From Campylobacterales bacterium (GTDB taxonomy: Bacteria > Campylobacterota > Campylobacteria > Campylobacterales > QNZT01): DNA of 56,467 bases. Positions 17,235 to 26,596 of the stretch are shown here, piece after piece. Each line of letters begins with the position of its first letter. Positions within the stretch are counted from its first letter, which is position 1. Made by a program: the position numbers and the translations under genes. The notes beneath the pieces were generated by a model that was not told where the DNA came from, ran no database searches, and saw nothing but the letters and a program-made list of their open reading frames with translations. The stretch spans positions 1-56,467 of the forward strand of contig JALVVR010000015.1 of assembly GCA_027023305.1 (NCBI GenBank), read 5' to 3'.

Positions 17235-18216
17235 GAGTATTTTATTTTTAGTTACTCTTTTACTGTTTACTTCATGTAAAGGTGGAGTTGATAGAACTGT
17301 TGTAAAGAAAACTCCTGTAGGAAATATAAGTTATTATTTTTCCAAAAGTGGAGTTAGGATTGATGATTTGATAGTAGATGATATAAAAGGTGCAAAAGAG
17401 AGTATAAAACTTGCTATTTATAATTTATCAGATAGTGAGATAGTTGATGCTTTGATGTATGCAAATCATCATAATGTGGATGTAAAAGTAGTTACTGATG
17501 ATAGGCATAAAGATAATAATGCTTCTATAACTTTGAGAAATGATGGGATTTTAGTCTATGATGATAATAAAAGTAGTGCTTTGATGCATGATAAGTTTTT
17601 AGTGATAGATAAAAAAGTGGTTTGGAGTGGTTCTAGTAATTATACAAATGAGGGATTTTATAAAAATAATGAAAATGATGTAAGGATTGTTGATAAAGAT
17701 TTAGCTAGGATTTATAGTGATGAGTTTGATATGATAGTTGCAAAAAATCAACAAAATCACTCTTTTGAAAGTCCTAACATGAAGTTGTATTTTTCACCAA
17801 GAGGAGGGATAGAGAGTAAGCTAATAACTTTGATAGATGATGCAAATAGTAGTATAGAGTTTTTGATATTTGCTTATACAAGTAAAAATATGGCAGATGC
17901 TATGATAAATGCTGAAAATAGAGGAGTTTTGGTAAAGGGAGTATTTGATAAAGTTTGGGATAGTGGTAATCAAACTTATTCAAAATACAACTATTTGAAA
18001 AATGCTGGGGTTGATGTATTAAGAGATACAAATCCATATACACTTCATGATAAAGTTATGATTATTGATGAAAGAATAGTAGTAACTGGTTCATATAACT
18101 ATACTAAAAGTGCAAACAATAAAAATGCTGAAAATATTTTGGAGTTTCATGATAAAAATATGGCTAAAAGTTATGAAAATGAGTTCGAAAAAATCTACTC
18201 AATAAGTAGTGATTGA
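17227..18216 (+). CDS. Phospholipase-D-superfamily lipoprotein (putative nuclease or lipase)
   Basis: A 329-residue protein with a lipoprotein signal peptide: hydrophobic core then LFTSC with lipidated Cys17. Two PLD catalytic motifs are intact, MHDKFLVID near residue 120 followed by GSSNYT, and LHDKVMIID near 274 followed by GSYNYT. With two HKD motifs and short length it resembles bacterial PLD-like nucleases and their relatives; substrate (nucleic acid or phospholipid) cannot be told from sequence. It is the last gene of the purL-DUF2868-GTPase run, and its 3' end overlaps convergent tilS by 22 bases. Confidence 0.8.
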   Translation: MIKSILFLVTLLLFTSCKGGVDRTVVKKTPVGNISYYFSKSGVRIDDLIVDDIKGAKESIKLAIYNLSDSEIVDALMYANHHNVDVKVVTDDRHKDNNASITLRNDGILVYDDNKSSALMHDKFLVIDKKVVWSGSSNYTNEGFYKNNENDVRIVDKDLARIYSDEFDMIVAKNQQNHSFESPNMKLYFSPRGGIESKLITLIDDANSSIEFLIFAYTSKNMADAMINAENRGVLVKGVFDKVWDSGNQTYSKYNYLKNAGVDVLRDTNPYTLHDKVMIIDERIVVTGSYNYTKSANNKNAENILEFHDKNMAKSYENEFEKIYSISSD

Positions 18217-19166
18217 GAAAATATATAAGGTCTTATCTTTGGTGGGATTTTTAAAACTCTGCACTTTTCTTTAAACTCTTTTGGCATAGAACTTTTGACA
18301 AATGGGCAGATATATATCTTTTCATTTGTGATAGCAACTACAACTTTGTTAGAAAGGATTATCTCTTTTTGTTTTAGGATTTCATCTTTTGTGGATTTAC
18401 TTAGAAGTAGTCCTAGCTTTTTTACTATCTTATCTATTGCTCTTATGTTTAAAAGGTCATTGTCTTGGTTTTTTAGTATATATAAATCTTTTTGGTTTGA
18501 TAAAATCTCTACTTTTAAAAGCTCATTATAGTCATTTTGAAGATAATCAAAGCTCTTTTTTACTCCACTTTTGTACGATTTTAAAAACTCTTTTGTGTAG
18601 TTTTGCCTTATATGGTTTCTTTTGTATTTTGTATCTTTGTTTGTGTGGTCAATGAAGTACATAATATTATTGTCATGAAGATAGTTTAGTAGCTCATCTT
18701 TTGTTATTTGTAGAAGTGGCCTTATGATTTTATAGCCATTTTTCTCCTCTTTTGGTTGAAGTCCAAGCAGTTCAACAACTCCAGCTCCTTTTGAGAGTTG
18801 CATAAAAAACCACTCTAGTTTGTCATCTAGTTGATGAGCTGTTAGGAGGTTTTGATATGAGTGTTCTTTGATGATAGTATCAAAAAAACCGTATCTCTCT
18901 TTTCTAGCATTTGCTTCAAAGTTTGAATCGGGCAGGGTAGTTTCTTTTAAAAAGAGTTGTTTGTTGTACTTTTTAGCTAACTCTTTAGCATACGATACTT
19001 CCTCTTTTGACTGCTCTCTTAAGTTATAATCAACGATAGCTATGTCAAAATCTATCTCTTTTTCTAAAAGTAGAAAAAAAAGAGCAGTAGAATCTACTCC
19101 CCCACTAAAGGCAAGTAGATTTTTTTTACCCAACAACAGTTGCAAGTAGGTTTGATCCAACAACAT
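18195..19166 (-). CDS. tilS: tRNA(Ile)-lysidine synthetase
   Basis: Attaches lysine to C34 of the tRNA-Ile that reads AUA, an essential modification; AUA codons are frequent in these genes. The 323-residue protein has the PP-loop [15 protein letters not shown] at about 19-33, [17 protein letters not shown], and ends shortly after the N-type ATPase domain plus a small C-terminal part, as in the short TilS of Campylobacterota. Its ATG lies 41 bases inside the end of rimO, a long overlap, but the conserved PP-loop is so near the N-terminus that a later start is unlikely. It ends by overlapping the convergent PLD-like gene. Confidence 0.93.
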   Translation of the reverse strand: MLLDQTYLQLLLGKKNLLAFSGGVDSTALFFLLLEKEIDFDIAIVDYNLREQSKEEVSYAKELAKKYNKQLFLKETTLPDSNFEANARKERYGFFDTIIKEHSYQNLLTAHQLDDKLEWFFMQLSKGAGVVELLGLQPKEEKNGYKIIRPLLQITKDELLNYLHDNNIMYFIDHTNKDTKYKRNHIRQNYTKEFLKSYKSGVKKSFDYLQNDYNELLKVEILSNQKDLYILKNQDNDLLNIRAIDKIVKKLGLLLSKSTKDEILKQKEIILSNKVVVAITNEKIYICPFVKSSMPKEFKEKCRVLKIPPKIRPYIFSQSLLIE

Positions 19167-20433
19167 CCGTTACCTTTGCTTTGTAGATTTTTCCAACTTC
19201 TAGTTCATCCTCTATCTCTTTTTCATTTATCAAAATCTCTCCATCTATATCCTCAGCCCAAATAAGTTTTTTAGCTCCTAAAAAGAACTCTCCTTCACTA
19301 CTTTCACCATCTATAACTATATCTATAACCTTTCCTAAATCTTTTTTTAGTGAGGTTTGAAGGTTTTTTTCTACTATAACTTCTAGCTCTTTTACTCTTT
19401 GTTTTATCGTCTCTTTGTCAACTTTATCTTCTATGTTAAAACTATGAGTTCCCTCTTCGTCAGAGTATTCAAAAATACTTACTCTATCAAATCCAAACTC
19501 ATTTATAAAGTTTTTTATCTCTTCAAAATCTTGTTTTGTCTCTTTAGGGTGTCCCACTATAACAGAAGTTCTAAAAAAAGCATTGGGAGCAGTTTTCATG
19601 AGATTTAACTGATGTTTTATAGTCTCACTGCCACTTCCTCTTCTCATCACTTTTAACATGTTGTCAGAGATATGTTGAATTGGCATTTCAAAGTAGTTAT
19701 GAAAAGTTTTTGAAGAGATGATTTTTTCTATCACTTCATCGCTTAGAGTTGAAGGGTATAGATATAAAATCCTAGCACTTTTAACTCCATCAATCTTTTC
19801 AATCTCTTCTATAAGTTTTACTAAGCCATCTTTTATACCTTTGTCTCTTAAGTATGAACTGCTGTCTTGAGATATAAAACTAAAATCATAAAAGCCTTTT
19901 TTAACTAGGTTTTTAACTTCATGTGCTACAAGATTTAAATCTCTTGAGTTTAGCTTTCCTTTAAAAGAGGGGATCGCACAAAATGAGCATTGTTGATTGC
20001 ATCCTTCGCTAAGTTTGATATATGTATGATAGTTACTTCCAGTAATGACTCTGTTTTCATCTTCTATCAAGTAGCTTTTAGGAGTAAACTTACTTTGCTT
20101 TTTCTCGATAAGCTCATCAATCTTATCATAATCCCCAACACCAGTAAATATATCAACTTCACTAAGCTCCTTTTGAAGCTCCTCTTTATATCTCTCACTA
20201 AGGCATCCACTCATGACAAGCAGAGAATCCTCTTTTCGTCTGTCATGAAGGTTTAATACAGTTTGAAGGCTCTCTTGTTTTGCACTTTCGATAAATCCAC
20301 AAGTATTTACGATAATAACATCAGCTTCACTCTCATCATCCGTTATCTTATAATCGTTCAGTTTTCCAAGCATAACTTCTGAGTCAACTAAGTTTTTTGT
20401 ACATCCAAGGCTTACTAAGTGTAGTTTTTTCAT
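19126..20433 (-). CDS. rimO: Ribosomal protein uS12 methylthiotransferase RimO
   Basis: Radical-SAM enzyme that methylthiolates Asp in ribosomal protein uS12. The 435-residue protein has the RimO hallmark [12 protein letters not shown] at 8-19. The first iron-sulphur cluster is held by Cys11, Cys45 and Cys77; the radical-SAM Cys145-x3-Cys149-x2-Cys152 lies in [16 protein letters not shown]-terminal TRAM-like domain follows. The LVDSE form distinguishes it from MiaB. It is transcribed from the shared divergent promoter at 20461, has AGGA before its ATG, and is followed by tilS in the same operon. Confidence 0.95.
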   Translation of the reverse strand: MKKLHLVSLGCTKNLVDSEVMLGKLNDYKITDDESEADVIIVNTCGFIESAKQESLQTVLNLHDRRKEDSLLVMSGCLSERYKEELQKELSEVDIFTGVGDYDKIDELIEKKQSKFTPKSYLIEDENRVITGSNYHTYIKLSEGCNQQCSFCAIPSFKGKLNSRDLNLVAHEVKNLVKKGFYDFSFISQDSSSYLRDKGIKDGLVKLIEEIEKIDGVKSARILYLYPSTLSDEVIEKIISSKTFHNYFEMPIQHISDNMLKVMRRGSGSETIKHQLNLMKTAPNAFFRTSVIVGHPKETKQDFEEIKNFINEFGFDRVSIFEYSDEEGTHSFNIEDKVDKETIKQRVKELEVIVEKNLQTSLKKDLGKVIDIVIDGESSEGEFFLGAKKLIWAEDIDGEILINEKEIEDELEVGKIYKAKVTDVVGSNLLATVVG

Positions 20434-20460
20434 CTTTTTCCTAAAATTGTCATTTTTTGG

Positions 20461-20467
20461 TATAATA
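20461..20467. promoter_or_regulatory. Shared divergent -10 element for rimO (minus) and the Uma2 gene (plus)
   Basis: The heptamer TATAATA reads TATAAT on plus (20461-20466) and TATTAT on minus (20467-20462), inside the palindrome GGTATAATACC. It gives starts near 20473 on plus and 20455 on minus. Each gene then has a short leader with an AGGA-type ribosome binding site. Confidence 0.55.
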
Positions 20468-20497
20468 CCTAAAAGATGTAAATTTTAGGAGAAAATC

Positions 20498-21007
20498 ATG
20501 AGTGTAGCGATACCTGTATATAGTTATAGTGATTATAAAATGTGGAAGGGAGATTGGGAGCTTATAAACGGTTATCCTTTTGCTATGGCTCCATCTCCTA
20601 TGGGTAAGCATCAGAAGTTGATGAGAAAGTTGATAACGATTATTGATAGAGAGCTTGAAGATTGTGAATGTGATATATACCCTGAACTTGATTGGATTAT
20701 TGATGAGAAAAATGTTGTAAGACCTGATTTAGCTCTCTATTGTGAGGATATAGAGACTTATCCTAAAACTACCCCTAAGATTGCTATTGAGATTATCTCA
20801 GAATCTTCAATACAGAGAGATGAAGAGGTGAAGTATCTAGTATATGAGGATGAAGGGGTGGAGTATTATGTTATCGTATATCCTGATTTTAAAAAGGTTA
20901 GGATTTTTAAATTAAAAAATGAGAAGTATCAAAAAGTATATGAGGGAGATGGGAAGTTTAAGTTTGAACTGTGTGATATAGAGGTGGATTTTAAAGGAGC
21001 TTTTTAA
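20498..21007 (+). CDS. Uma2-family PD-(D/E)XK protein
   Basis: A 169-residue protein of the Uma2 (DUF820) family, a restriction-endonuclease-like fold abundant in cyanobacteria and scattered elsewhere. Visible family features are WELINGYPFAMAPSPMGKHQ at the N-terminus, the catalytic-type acids in RPDLALYCED and AIEIISESS, and Lys in DEEVKYLVYEDEGVEYY. The biological role of the family is not established. It is monocistronic: AGGAGA precedes its ATG and panC converges on it eight bases after the stop. Confidence 0.85.
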   Translation: MSVAIPVYSYSDYKMWKGDWELINGYPFAMAPSPMGKHQKLMRKLITIIDRELEDCECDIYPELDWIIDEKNVVRPDLALYCEDIETYPKTTPKIAIEIISESSIQRDEEVKYLVYEDEGVEYYVIVYPDFKKVRIFKLKNEKYQKVYEGDGKFKFELCDIEVDFKGAF

Positions 21008-21015
21008 ATAGCCCC

Positions 21016-21831
21016 TTATATCCATATATTATCTATCAGTCTTGTTGTTCCAACTCTTCCTGCTACTAGAACTATTGTGTTATTTAACTCTATTGAATCT
21101 ATTGTATTAAATTCATAATCTACTATCTCAAAGTACTCAACATCTACATCTTTTAAAACTTCTAAACATAAGCTTTTTATTTTTTCTACATCTCTGTTTC
21201 CAGCACTTATGAGTTTTCCTGCTCTTTTTAGTGATTTTGAAAGGGCGAGTGCTTTTGTTCTCTCTTGTGGGTTTAAGTAAACATTTCTACTACTTAGAGC
21301 TAAACCATCTCCATCTCTTACTATATCACAAGGAATTATCTCTACATCTAAAAACAAATCTCCTGCCATCTGTTTTATAAGGTATAGTTGTTGAGCATCT
21401 TTTTTTCCAAAGTATGCATATTTGGGATTTACTATGTTAAAAAGTTTTAAAACTACTTGTAAAACACCATCAAAATGTCCAGGACGACTTGCACCTTCTA
21501 AAATATATCCTTTGATAGTTGGAGCTTTTATGATAAGTTCATTATCTCTATATATATCACTTATAGTTGGTAAAAAGACAGCATCAACACCTGCTAACTC
21601 ACATATCTTTAAATCAGCTTCAGTTTTTTTAGGATACTTATCTAAATCTTCACCTTCTAAAAACTGGGTAGGGTTTACAAATATCGAAACTACGGTTGTG
21701 GAGTTTTGGCTTACACTTTGTTTTATGAGAGAGAGATGCCCTTCATGAAGAGCACCCATAGTGGGAACAAATCCCACTCCTTTATCTTTTAGATACGATT
21801 TTAATTCTTCTACCGAACTTATAACTTCCAT
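21016..21831 (-). CDS. panC: Pantoate-beta-alanine ligase
   Basis: Makes pantothenate from pantoate and beta-alanine with ATP. The 271-residue protein has the nucleotidylyl-transferase HIGH-type motif in [22 protein letters not shown], the [11 protein letters not shown] substrate loop, and FGKKDAQQL. Length is typical. It lies downstream of the TPR gene on the minus strand. Its ribosome binding site AGGA sits in the 3' arm of a small hairpin (see 21838-21855). Confidence 0.96.
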   Translation of the reverse strand: MEVISSVEELKSYLKDKGVGFVPTMGALHEGHLSLIKQSVSQNSTTVVSIFVNPTQFLEGEDLDKYPKKTEADLKICELAGVDAVFLPTISDIYRDNELIIKAPTIKGYILEGASRPGHFDGVLQVVLKLFNIVNPKYAYFGKKDAQQLYLIKQMAGDLFLDVEIIPCDIVRDGDGLALSSRNVYLNPQERTKALALSKSLKRAGKLISAGNRDVEKIKSLCLEVLKDVDVEYFEIVDYEFNTIDSIELNNTIVLVAGRVGTTRLIDNIWI

Positions 21832-21837
21832 CTCTTA

Positions 21838-21855
21838 TCCTACTTTTTTGTAGGA
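21838..21855 (-). promoter_or_regulatory. Hairpin covering the panC ribosome binding site
   Basis: On the minus strand TCCTAC, an A6 loop and GTAGGA form a 6-bp hairpin. The AGGA of its 3' arm lies six bases before the panC ATG, so the stem would hide the ribosome binding site. Whether it is regulatory is inference. Confidence 0.35.
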
Positions 21856-21861
21856 AGTATA

Positions 21862-22518
21862 TTAAATTTTTTCTTTTAACTCACTATCTACATTTAAAAG
21901 GTTACTATCTAGTTCTACTGCTTGTTTATAGTAAGCTACTGCTTCATTTTTATGTCCAAGTGCTTTATATGCAAGGGAGAGTTTTATGTAGTTTATAGCA
22001 TCATCACTTTGAAGCTCTGAGACTTTTAAGTAAGAAGCTATTGCATCATAATAGTTTTTCTCCAAAGTATATAAGTTTCCAAAAGCTCTGTAAACATTTG
22101 GATTATCTTTATCTACTACAACAAGTTTTTGTAAAATTTTATGAGATTTTTCAAATTCATTTTGATGAAGATAATTTGAGTGAATTTCAAAAAGTGTATC
22201 TGTGTTGTTTTCATCTATAGAGAGTGCCATCTCAAAGATTTTATGAGCTTGTTCGAAACTCTTTTTTTGTTGAAGTATCTTACCTATCTGGATATAAGAT
22301 AGTACATGATTAGGATTTAGGGCTATAACTTGTTTATATAGCTCTAGTGCACTTTGAAAATCTTTTTCATTTTTGTATATGCTTGCTAAGTTATAAGTTG
22401 CTTCTATATTGTTTTTATCTTCTGTTAAAAGCTCTTGATATAACTCTTTAGCTTTTGCTATATCTCCACTCTTTTGTATCTCTACAATCTCTTTTATATC
22501 TAGTAGTTCAGCTACCAT
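21862..22518 (-). CDS. Tetratricopeptide-repeat protein
   Basis: A 218-residue soluble protein built of about five to six 34-residue TPR helical hairpins, seen in segments such as AKELYQELL, ALELYKQVIALNPNH, AHKIFEMALSIDENN and AVAYYKQAVELD. No signal peptide or catalytic domain is present, so it is a protein-interaction scaffold of unknown partner. The ATG at 22518 is preferred over TTG 22557 because AGGAGA sits four bases upstream. It is followed after 30 bases by panC on the same strand. Confidence 0.8.
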   Translation of the reverse strand: MVAELLDIKEIVEIQKSGDIAKAKELYQELLTEDKNNIEATYNLASIYKNEKDFQSALELYKQVIALNPNHVLSYIQIGKILQQKKSFEQAHKIFEMALSIDENNTDTLFEIHSNYLHQNEFEKSHKILQKLVVVDKDNPNVYRAFGNLYTLEKNYYDAIASYLKVSELQSDDAINYIKLSLAYKALGHKNEAVAYYKQAVELDSNLLNVDSELKEKI

Positions 22519-22574
22519 GGTTTCTCCTAAAATTAAGTATTTTAAATTTAATAGCAAATTTTATTCCAATTTGA

Positions 22575-22580
22575 TATAGT
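22575..22580 (+). promoter_or_regulatory. -10 box (TATAGT) for the DUF5718-like gene
   Basis: TATAGT after TTTGA predicts a start near 22586. The leader contains AGGAGAG just before the ATG at 22616. This divergent region does not share a -10 with the TPR gene on the other strand. Confidence 0.4.
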
Positions 22581-22615
22581 TAGAGACAGTTTTATAAAAC
22601 TAAGTAGGAGAGATA

Positions 22616-23398
22616 ATGTTAAGAGATGCGATATGTTTAGGAGTTGCAGGAAACTTTGCAAATCATTTAGAACAAGCTGGAGAGGTTAAAGACTTTTTAA
22701 ATGTTGAAATAGATGAGGAGAATGCACCTAAAGGTATTTTCCCATTTTATCTGCCTGGTAGTAAAAGTTTTTTAGGGGTTTATCCTATCTCAAAAGATAT
22801 TTTAGTTTTACCAGAGTATGAAGCAAATGCACAAGTTGAACCTGAGATTGGAGTGCTTTTTGATATAGAGTATGATGAAGAGAAAAAGGTTAAAGACTTA
22901 AAAGCTATAAAATTTACAGTTTTTAATGATACTACTATCAGAAAAGAGGGAGCTAAAAAGATAAGTGAAAAAAAGAGTTGGAATCAAAACTCAAAAGGGA
23001 TAGGAAGTATCTGGATAGATATAGACAAGTTTGAAAAAGGTGGAGTTATGGATAGCTTTCATCTTAGAAGTTTTGTGATAAGAGAGGGGCAAAAACATGA
23101 GTATGGAGTTGATGCTCCTCTTTTAGGATATAGTTACTTTTATGGTAAACTAAAAAATTGGCTTATAGAAAAGATGAACAATCAAAATGATTTTGGACCT
23201 TTGGAGGATATATCAGCTCATTTAAAAGATAGTAGCTACCCAAAACAAGCCTTTGTTAGTATAGGGGCGACTGCTTATGCCCCTTTTGGTGAGACAAATT
23301 ATCTACAAAATGGAGATGAAGTTATCGTAGAGGCTTATGATAAAAACGAGCCTACAAGACATATCATCTTAGAGCAAAAAGTAAAGAGTTCTAGTTAA
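22616..23398 (+). CDS. DUF5718-like protein, fumarylacetoacetase-fold
   Basis: A 260-residue cytoplasmic protein. Segments EPEIGVLFDIEY, KFTVFNDTTIRKEGA, and a final strand NGDEVIVEAYD resemble the order of strands and acidic ligands in the fumarylacetoacetate hydrolase superfamily. I recall proteins of this type in Campylobacterota annotated as DUF5718. The usual metal triad cannot be assigned with certainty, so no reaction is proposed. It is transcribed alone and its end overlaps the convergent 79-residue gene by eight bases. Confidence 0.5.
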   Translation: MLRDAICLGVAGNFANHLEQAGEVKDFLNVEIDEENAPKGIFPFYLPGSKSFLGVYPISKDILVLPEYEANAQVEPEIGVLFDIEYDEEKKVKDLKAIKFTVFNDTTIRKEGAKKISEKKSWNQNSKGIGSIWIDIDKFEKGGVMDSFHLRSFVIREGQKHEYGVDAPLLGYSYFYGKLKNWLIEKMNNQNDFGPLEDISAHLKDSSYPKQAFVSIGATAYAPFGETNYLQNGDEVIVEAYDKNEPTRHIILEQKVKSSS

Positions 23399-23630
23399 AT
23401 AAACTAGGATTCTTACTTCTTACATACTCAATAACAGTGATAATATCTTCTCTATCCATTTCTTCACTATCATCATCTTTTAGTGCTTCATCTATACTTT
23501 CTACATAAAGATTTGCAACTTTTTCTATTTTGTCTTTTTTAGCACCTGCATATATAAGTGCAACTTCTAGCATATCTGCTAAGTGTAGGGAAAGTTCTTG
23601 GTTTTCTTCTTGTAACTCTTTAATGTCCAT
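23391..23630 (-). CDS. Small acidic hypothetical protein
   Basis: A 79-residue acidic, helix-rich protein beginning MDIKELQEENQELSLHLADM, with an acidic cluster DDDSEEMDRED in its second half. I do not recognise a family. GAGGAA lies seven bases before the ATG, and a TATAAT on the minus strand (23661-23656) gives a leader of about 19 bases, so it is probably a real gene. It diverges from the DUF309 gene and converges on the DUF5718-like gene. Confidence 0.65.
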   Translation of the reverse strand: MDIKELQEENQELSLHLADMLEVALIYAGAKKDKIEKVANLYVESIDEALKDDDSEEMDREDIITVIEYVRSKNPSLFN

Positions 23631-23654
23631 TTTGGTTCCTCATATATTTTTGGG

Positions 23655-23661
23655 TATTATA
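23655..23661. promoter_or_regulatory. Shared divergent -10 element for the 79-residue gene and the DUF309 gene
   Basis: The heptamer TATTATA reads TATTAT on plus (23655-23660) and TATAAT on minus (23661-23656). Starts would be near 23667 (plus) and 23649 (minus). Both genes have good ribosome binding sites just downstream. Confidence 0.5.
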
Positions 23662-23684
23662 TCTTTTTTTATTAAGGGATAGAT

Positions 23685-23996
23685 TTGAAAGAAGTTATAA
23701 AAAAGTTTATAGATGATTTGAAAAGTGAAAACTTTGCATCGGCTCATGAAGTGATGGAAAAAAAGTGGAAATCGTATAAAAAGAGTTCTCATCCTAAAAC
23801 AAAACTTTTAAAAGGTTTTATAAATGGAGCTACAGCTTATGAGCTTGTAAAGAGAGGAAATCTTGATGGAGCTAGACGGCTTTGGGGAGTTTATGAGAAG
23901 TATTTGCCACTTTTAGATGAAGAGGTTGAGGAGTATGAGCTTTTTAATAGGGCAGATGAGATTTTGCAAAGGCTTAAAAAAGAGAGATTATCATGA
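23685..23996 (+). CDS. DUF309-family protein
   Basis: A 103-residue all-helical protein matching DUF309: FASAHEVMEKKWKS with the conserved His-Glu and Trp, then LLKGFINGATAYELVKRGN and ARRLWGVYEKYL. No biochemical role is established for the family. It starts at TTG 23685 with AAGGGA five bases upstream, and its last codon overlaps the start of the copper ATPase gene (ATGA), so the two are coupled. Confidence 0.75.
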   Translation: MKEVIKKFIDDLKSENFASAHEVMEKKWKSYKKSSHPKTKLLKGFINGATAYELVKRGNLDGARRLWGVYEKYLPLLDEEVEEYELFNRADEILQRLKKERLS

Positions 23997-26365
23997 AAGT
24001 TAGATGTACTCACTGCAATTTAGAGTATGATAAGTCACTGATGATAGAAGATGGAGAACATCTTTTTTGTTGTAAAGGGTGTCAGGGTGTATTTCATCTT
24101 CTAAATCACGAGGGGCTTGATAGTTTTTATGCAAAAAAAGGAGATGTTAAGCTTGATCGTCCAAGAGAGATAGGGGATGAGTATAAAAAGTTTGATAAAG
24201 AGAGTTTTGTTAAACAGTATGTGAAAGTTAATAGTGATGGATTTAGTGAGATAAACTTGATAATAGAGGGGATTCATTGTAGTGCTTGTGTATGGTTAAA
24301 TGAAAAGGTTTTACATAGATTAGATGGAGTGATAGAGGCTGATATAAATTTTACTACCAACAAGGCAAGAGTAGTATATGATAGTGATGAAGTTTGTTTA
24401 TCTGCGATTTTTGAGACTATTGCAAGTATTGGGTATAAGGCATATCCTTATGATGGAAAATTAGCTGAACAAAGAGCTTATAAGCAAAGAAAAGATTACT
24501 ACTCACGGCTTTTAGTGGCTGTTTTTAGTGCTATGAATGTTATGTGGATAGCAGTGGCTGAGTATGCAGGGTATTTTAGTGGGATAAAAAGTGAGTACAA
24601 ACATATACTAGATATTGCTGAGTGGGTTTTAGCTACTCCTGCACTTTTTTATACTGGATGGGTCTATTTTAAAGGTGCATATTATGGTCTTAAAAACCAC
24701 TTTATAAATATGGATTTTTTGGTTATTAGTGGGGCTAGTTTAGCTTATGTCTATTCGATATATGTCATGATAACAGGAAATGGTGAAGTTTACTTTGATT
24801 CAGCAACTATGATTATCGCTTTTGTATTTATAGGGAAGTATTTGGAAGTGTTATCAAAGAAGAAAGCTGTTGATACTATGGATTCTCTTACTTCTTCACT
24901 TCCAACTGAAGTTATGGTTATAAAGGATGGGGAGAAGATTTTAAAGGCTATTGAAGAGATTGAAGTAGGAGATATAGTAGAGATAAAAGCTGGAGAGAAG
25001 ATAGTTGTAGATGGAGGGCTTTTAAATGATGAAGCTTTGTTTGATTATTCAGCTATTAGTGGAGAGAGTGAGAGTGTACTAAAGAAAAAAGGAGATGAGG
25101 TTTTAAGTGGGGCTATCGTAGTAGAGAGTATAGTTAGGCTTGAAGTTAAAAAAAGTTTTGAAAACTCTATGATTAAAAAGATGGCAAATATTATAGAAGA
25201 ATCGATAAATAAAAAGCCTTATATAGAGAGGTTGGCAAATCAAATCTCTGGTTATTTTAGTGTTACTATACTCTCTCTTGCTGTTTTGACATTTTTGGTT
25301 TGGGATTTTTATCTTGGGAGTGGATTTGAGAAAAGTTTGATAGTTGCTATATCAGTTATAGTCATCGCTTGTCCTTGTGCTTTGGGCTTAGCAACTCCGA
25401 TAGCGACTTTAGTTGGAATAAACAGAGGGATAAAAAGAGGTATCATCTTTAAAGAAGCTTTGCTTTTAGAAAGTATGGCAAAGGTTGATGTTTTACTTTT
25501 GGATAAAACTGGAACTATCACGAAAGGAAAACCAAAAGTTGTAAAAGAGACTATAATAAAAAAGTTTGATAAAAACCTTTTATACTCTCTAGTTAGTTCA
25601 CAAACTCATCCTATAAGTATAGGGATAAAAGAGTATCTTCATGATGTTAAAGAGTTGGACTTATATGAGATAAAAAGTATTCCTGCTAAGGGTATAGAGG
25701 CAGAGTATAAAGGTCAAAAGATAGTAGGTGGAAATAGTAGTTTGATGAAGTTGCACGAAATAGATATAAATGTGCAAGTGGATTCAACTGTCTTTTATTT
25801 TGCTATTGATGGAGAGTTAGTTTGTATATATGAACTTGAAGATGAGATAAAAGATGATGCAAAAAAGGTAATAGATAAGTTTAAAAAAGATGGTTTGGAA
25901 GTTATAATGCTAACAGGAGATAACGAAAAAGTGGCTTCTAAAGTATCTTCAAAAGTTGGGATAGATAAGTTTTATCACTCACTTCTTCCTCTGCAAAAGG
26001 CTGAGATAGTTAAAGAGTATCAACAAAGTGGTAAAAAAGTCATAATGGCTGGAGATGGAATAAATGACTCAGTTGCTCTAAGCTTAGCTGAGATTTCAGT
26101 GGCGATGGGAAGTGGAGCAGGGATAGCTTTGGAAGTTAGTGATGTGATACTTTTAGATGATGAGATGAAAAGCCTTTATGATTCGTACAAGCTTTCAAAG
26201 CAGACATATACAAACATAAAACAAAACTTGTTAATCTCTTTGGTGTATAATCTCATAACAATTCCTCTAGCAATAATGGGGTATGTTATACCTTTAGTTG
26301 CAGCTCTAAGCATGAGTGTTAGTTCACTTTTAGTAGTAGGAAATTCTTTAAGGATAAAAAGATGA
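23993..26365 (+). CDS. ccoI: Copper-exporting P1B-type ATPase for cbb3 oxidase assembly (CcoI/FixI)
   Basis: A 790-residue inner-membrane heavy-metal ATPase. An N-terminal Cys-rich segment (CTHCNLEY, FCCKGCQGVF) is typical of CcoI/FixI. An HMA domain with GIHCSACVW follows, then membrane spans, the transport motif CPC in VIACPCALG (about 458), phosphorylation motif DKTGT (about 502), His-Pro in SSQTHPISIG, and hinge GDGIND. CcoI supplies copper to cytochrome cbb3 oxidase. The assignment over general CopA rests on the N-terminal domain and on ccoS following with a four-base overlap. Confidence 0.88.
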   Translation: MKVRCTHCNLEYDKSLMIEDGEHLFCCKGCQGVFHLLNHEGLDSFYAKKGDVKLDRPREIGDEYKKFDKESFVKQYVKVNSDGFSEINLIIEGIHCSACVWLNEKVLHRLDGVIEADINFTTNKARVVYDSDEVCLSAIFETIASIGYKAYPYDGKLAEQRAYKQRKDYYSRLLVAVFSAMNVMWIAVAEYAGYFSGIKSEYKHILDIAEWVLATPALFYTGWVYFKGAYYGLKNHFINMDFLVISGASLAYVYSIYVMITGNGEVYFDSATMIIAFVFIGKYLEVLSKKKAVDTMDSLTSSLPTEVMVIKDGEKILKAIEEIEVGDIVEIKAGEKIVVDGGLLNDEALFDYSAISGESESVLKKKGDEVLSGAIVVESIVRLEVKKSFENSMIKKMANIIEESINKKPYIERLANQISGYFSVTILSLAVLTFLVWDFYLGSGFEKSLIVAISVIVIACPCALGLATPIATLVGINRGIKRGIIFKEALLLESMAKVDVLLLDKTGTITKGKPKVVKETIIKKFDKNLLYSLVSSQTHPISIGIKEYLHDVKELDLYEIKSIPAKGIEAEYKGQKIVGGNSSLMKLHEIDINVQVDSTVFYFAIDGELVCIYELEDEIKDDAKKVIDKFKKDGLEVIMLTGDNEKVASKVSSKVGIDKFYHSLLPLQKAEIVKEYQQSGKKVIMAGDGINDSVALSLAEISVAMGSGAGIALEVSDVILLDDEMKSLYDSYKLSKQTYTNIKQNLLISLVYNLITIPLAIMGYVIPLVAALSMSVSSLLVVGNSLRIKR

Positions 26366-26595
26366 GTAGTAGTGTTTTAAGTATGATGCTTATAGTTTCG
26401 ATATTTTTAGGAGCTTTAGGGCTTGGTGCTTTGCTTTGGGGGTTAAAAAATGGACTTTTCGATGATCCAAATAAGTTTCTTGAAGGAACAAAGTTTGATA
26501 GTGAAGAGGATTTAAAAGATGCAGTCATGAGTGAACAAAAGAAAAAGGCACTTATGAAGAAAAAAAGAGAAAAAAATTATATGCCACCTGATTAG
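26362..26595 (+). CDS. ccoS: cbb3-type cytochrome oxidase assembly protein CcoS
   Basis: A 77-residue protein with one N-terminal membrane helix (about 5-27), followed by the CcoS signature WGLKNGLFDDPNK and a charged tail ending KKKREKNYMPPD. CcoS is needed to insert haem and copper into the cbb3 catalytic subunit. It overlaps ccoI by four bases. The ccoNOPQ structural genes are not in the window. Confidence 0.88.
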   Translation: MSSSVLSMMLIVSIFLGALGLGALLWGLKNGLFDDPNKFLEGTKFDSEEDLKDAVMSEQKKKALMKKKREKNYMPPD

Positions 26596-26596
26596 G

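Noticed and set aside
20994..21017. A bidirectional terminator between the Uma2 gene and panC (AAGGAGCT / AGCCCCTT).
   Set aside because: The stem has an internal mismatch and no T-run follows on either strand.
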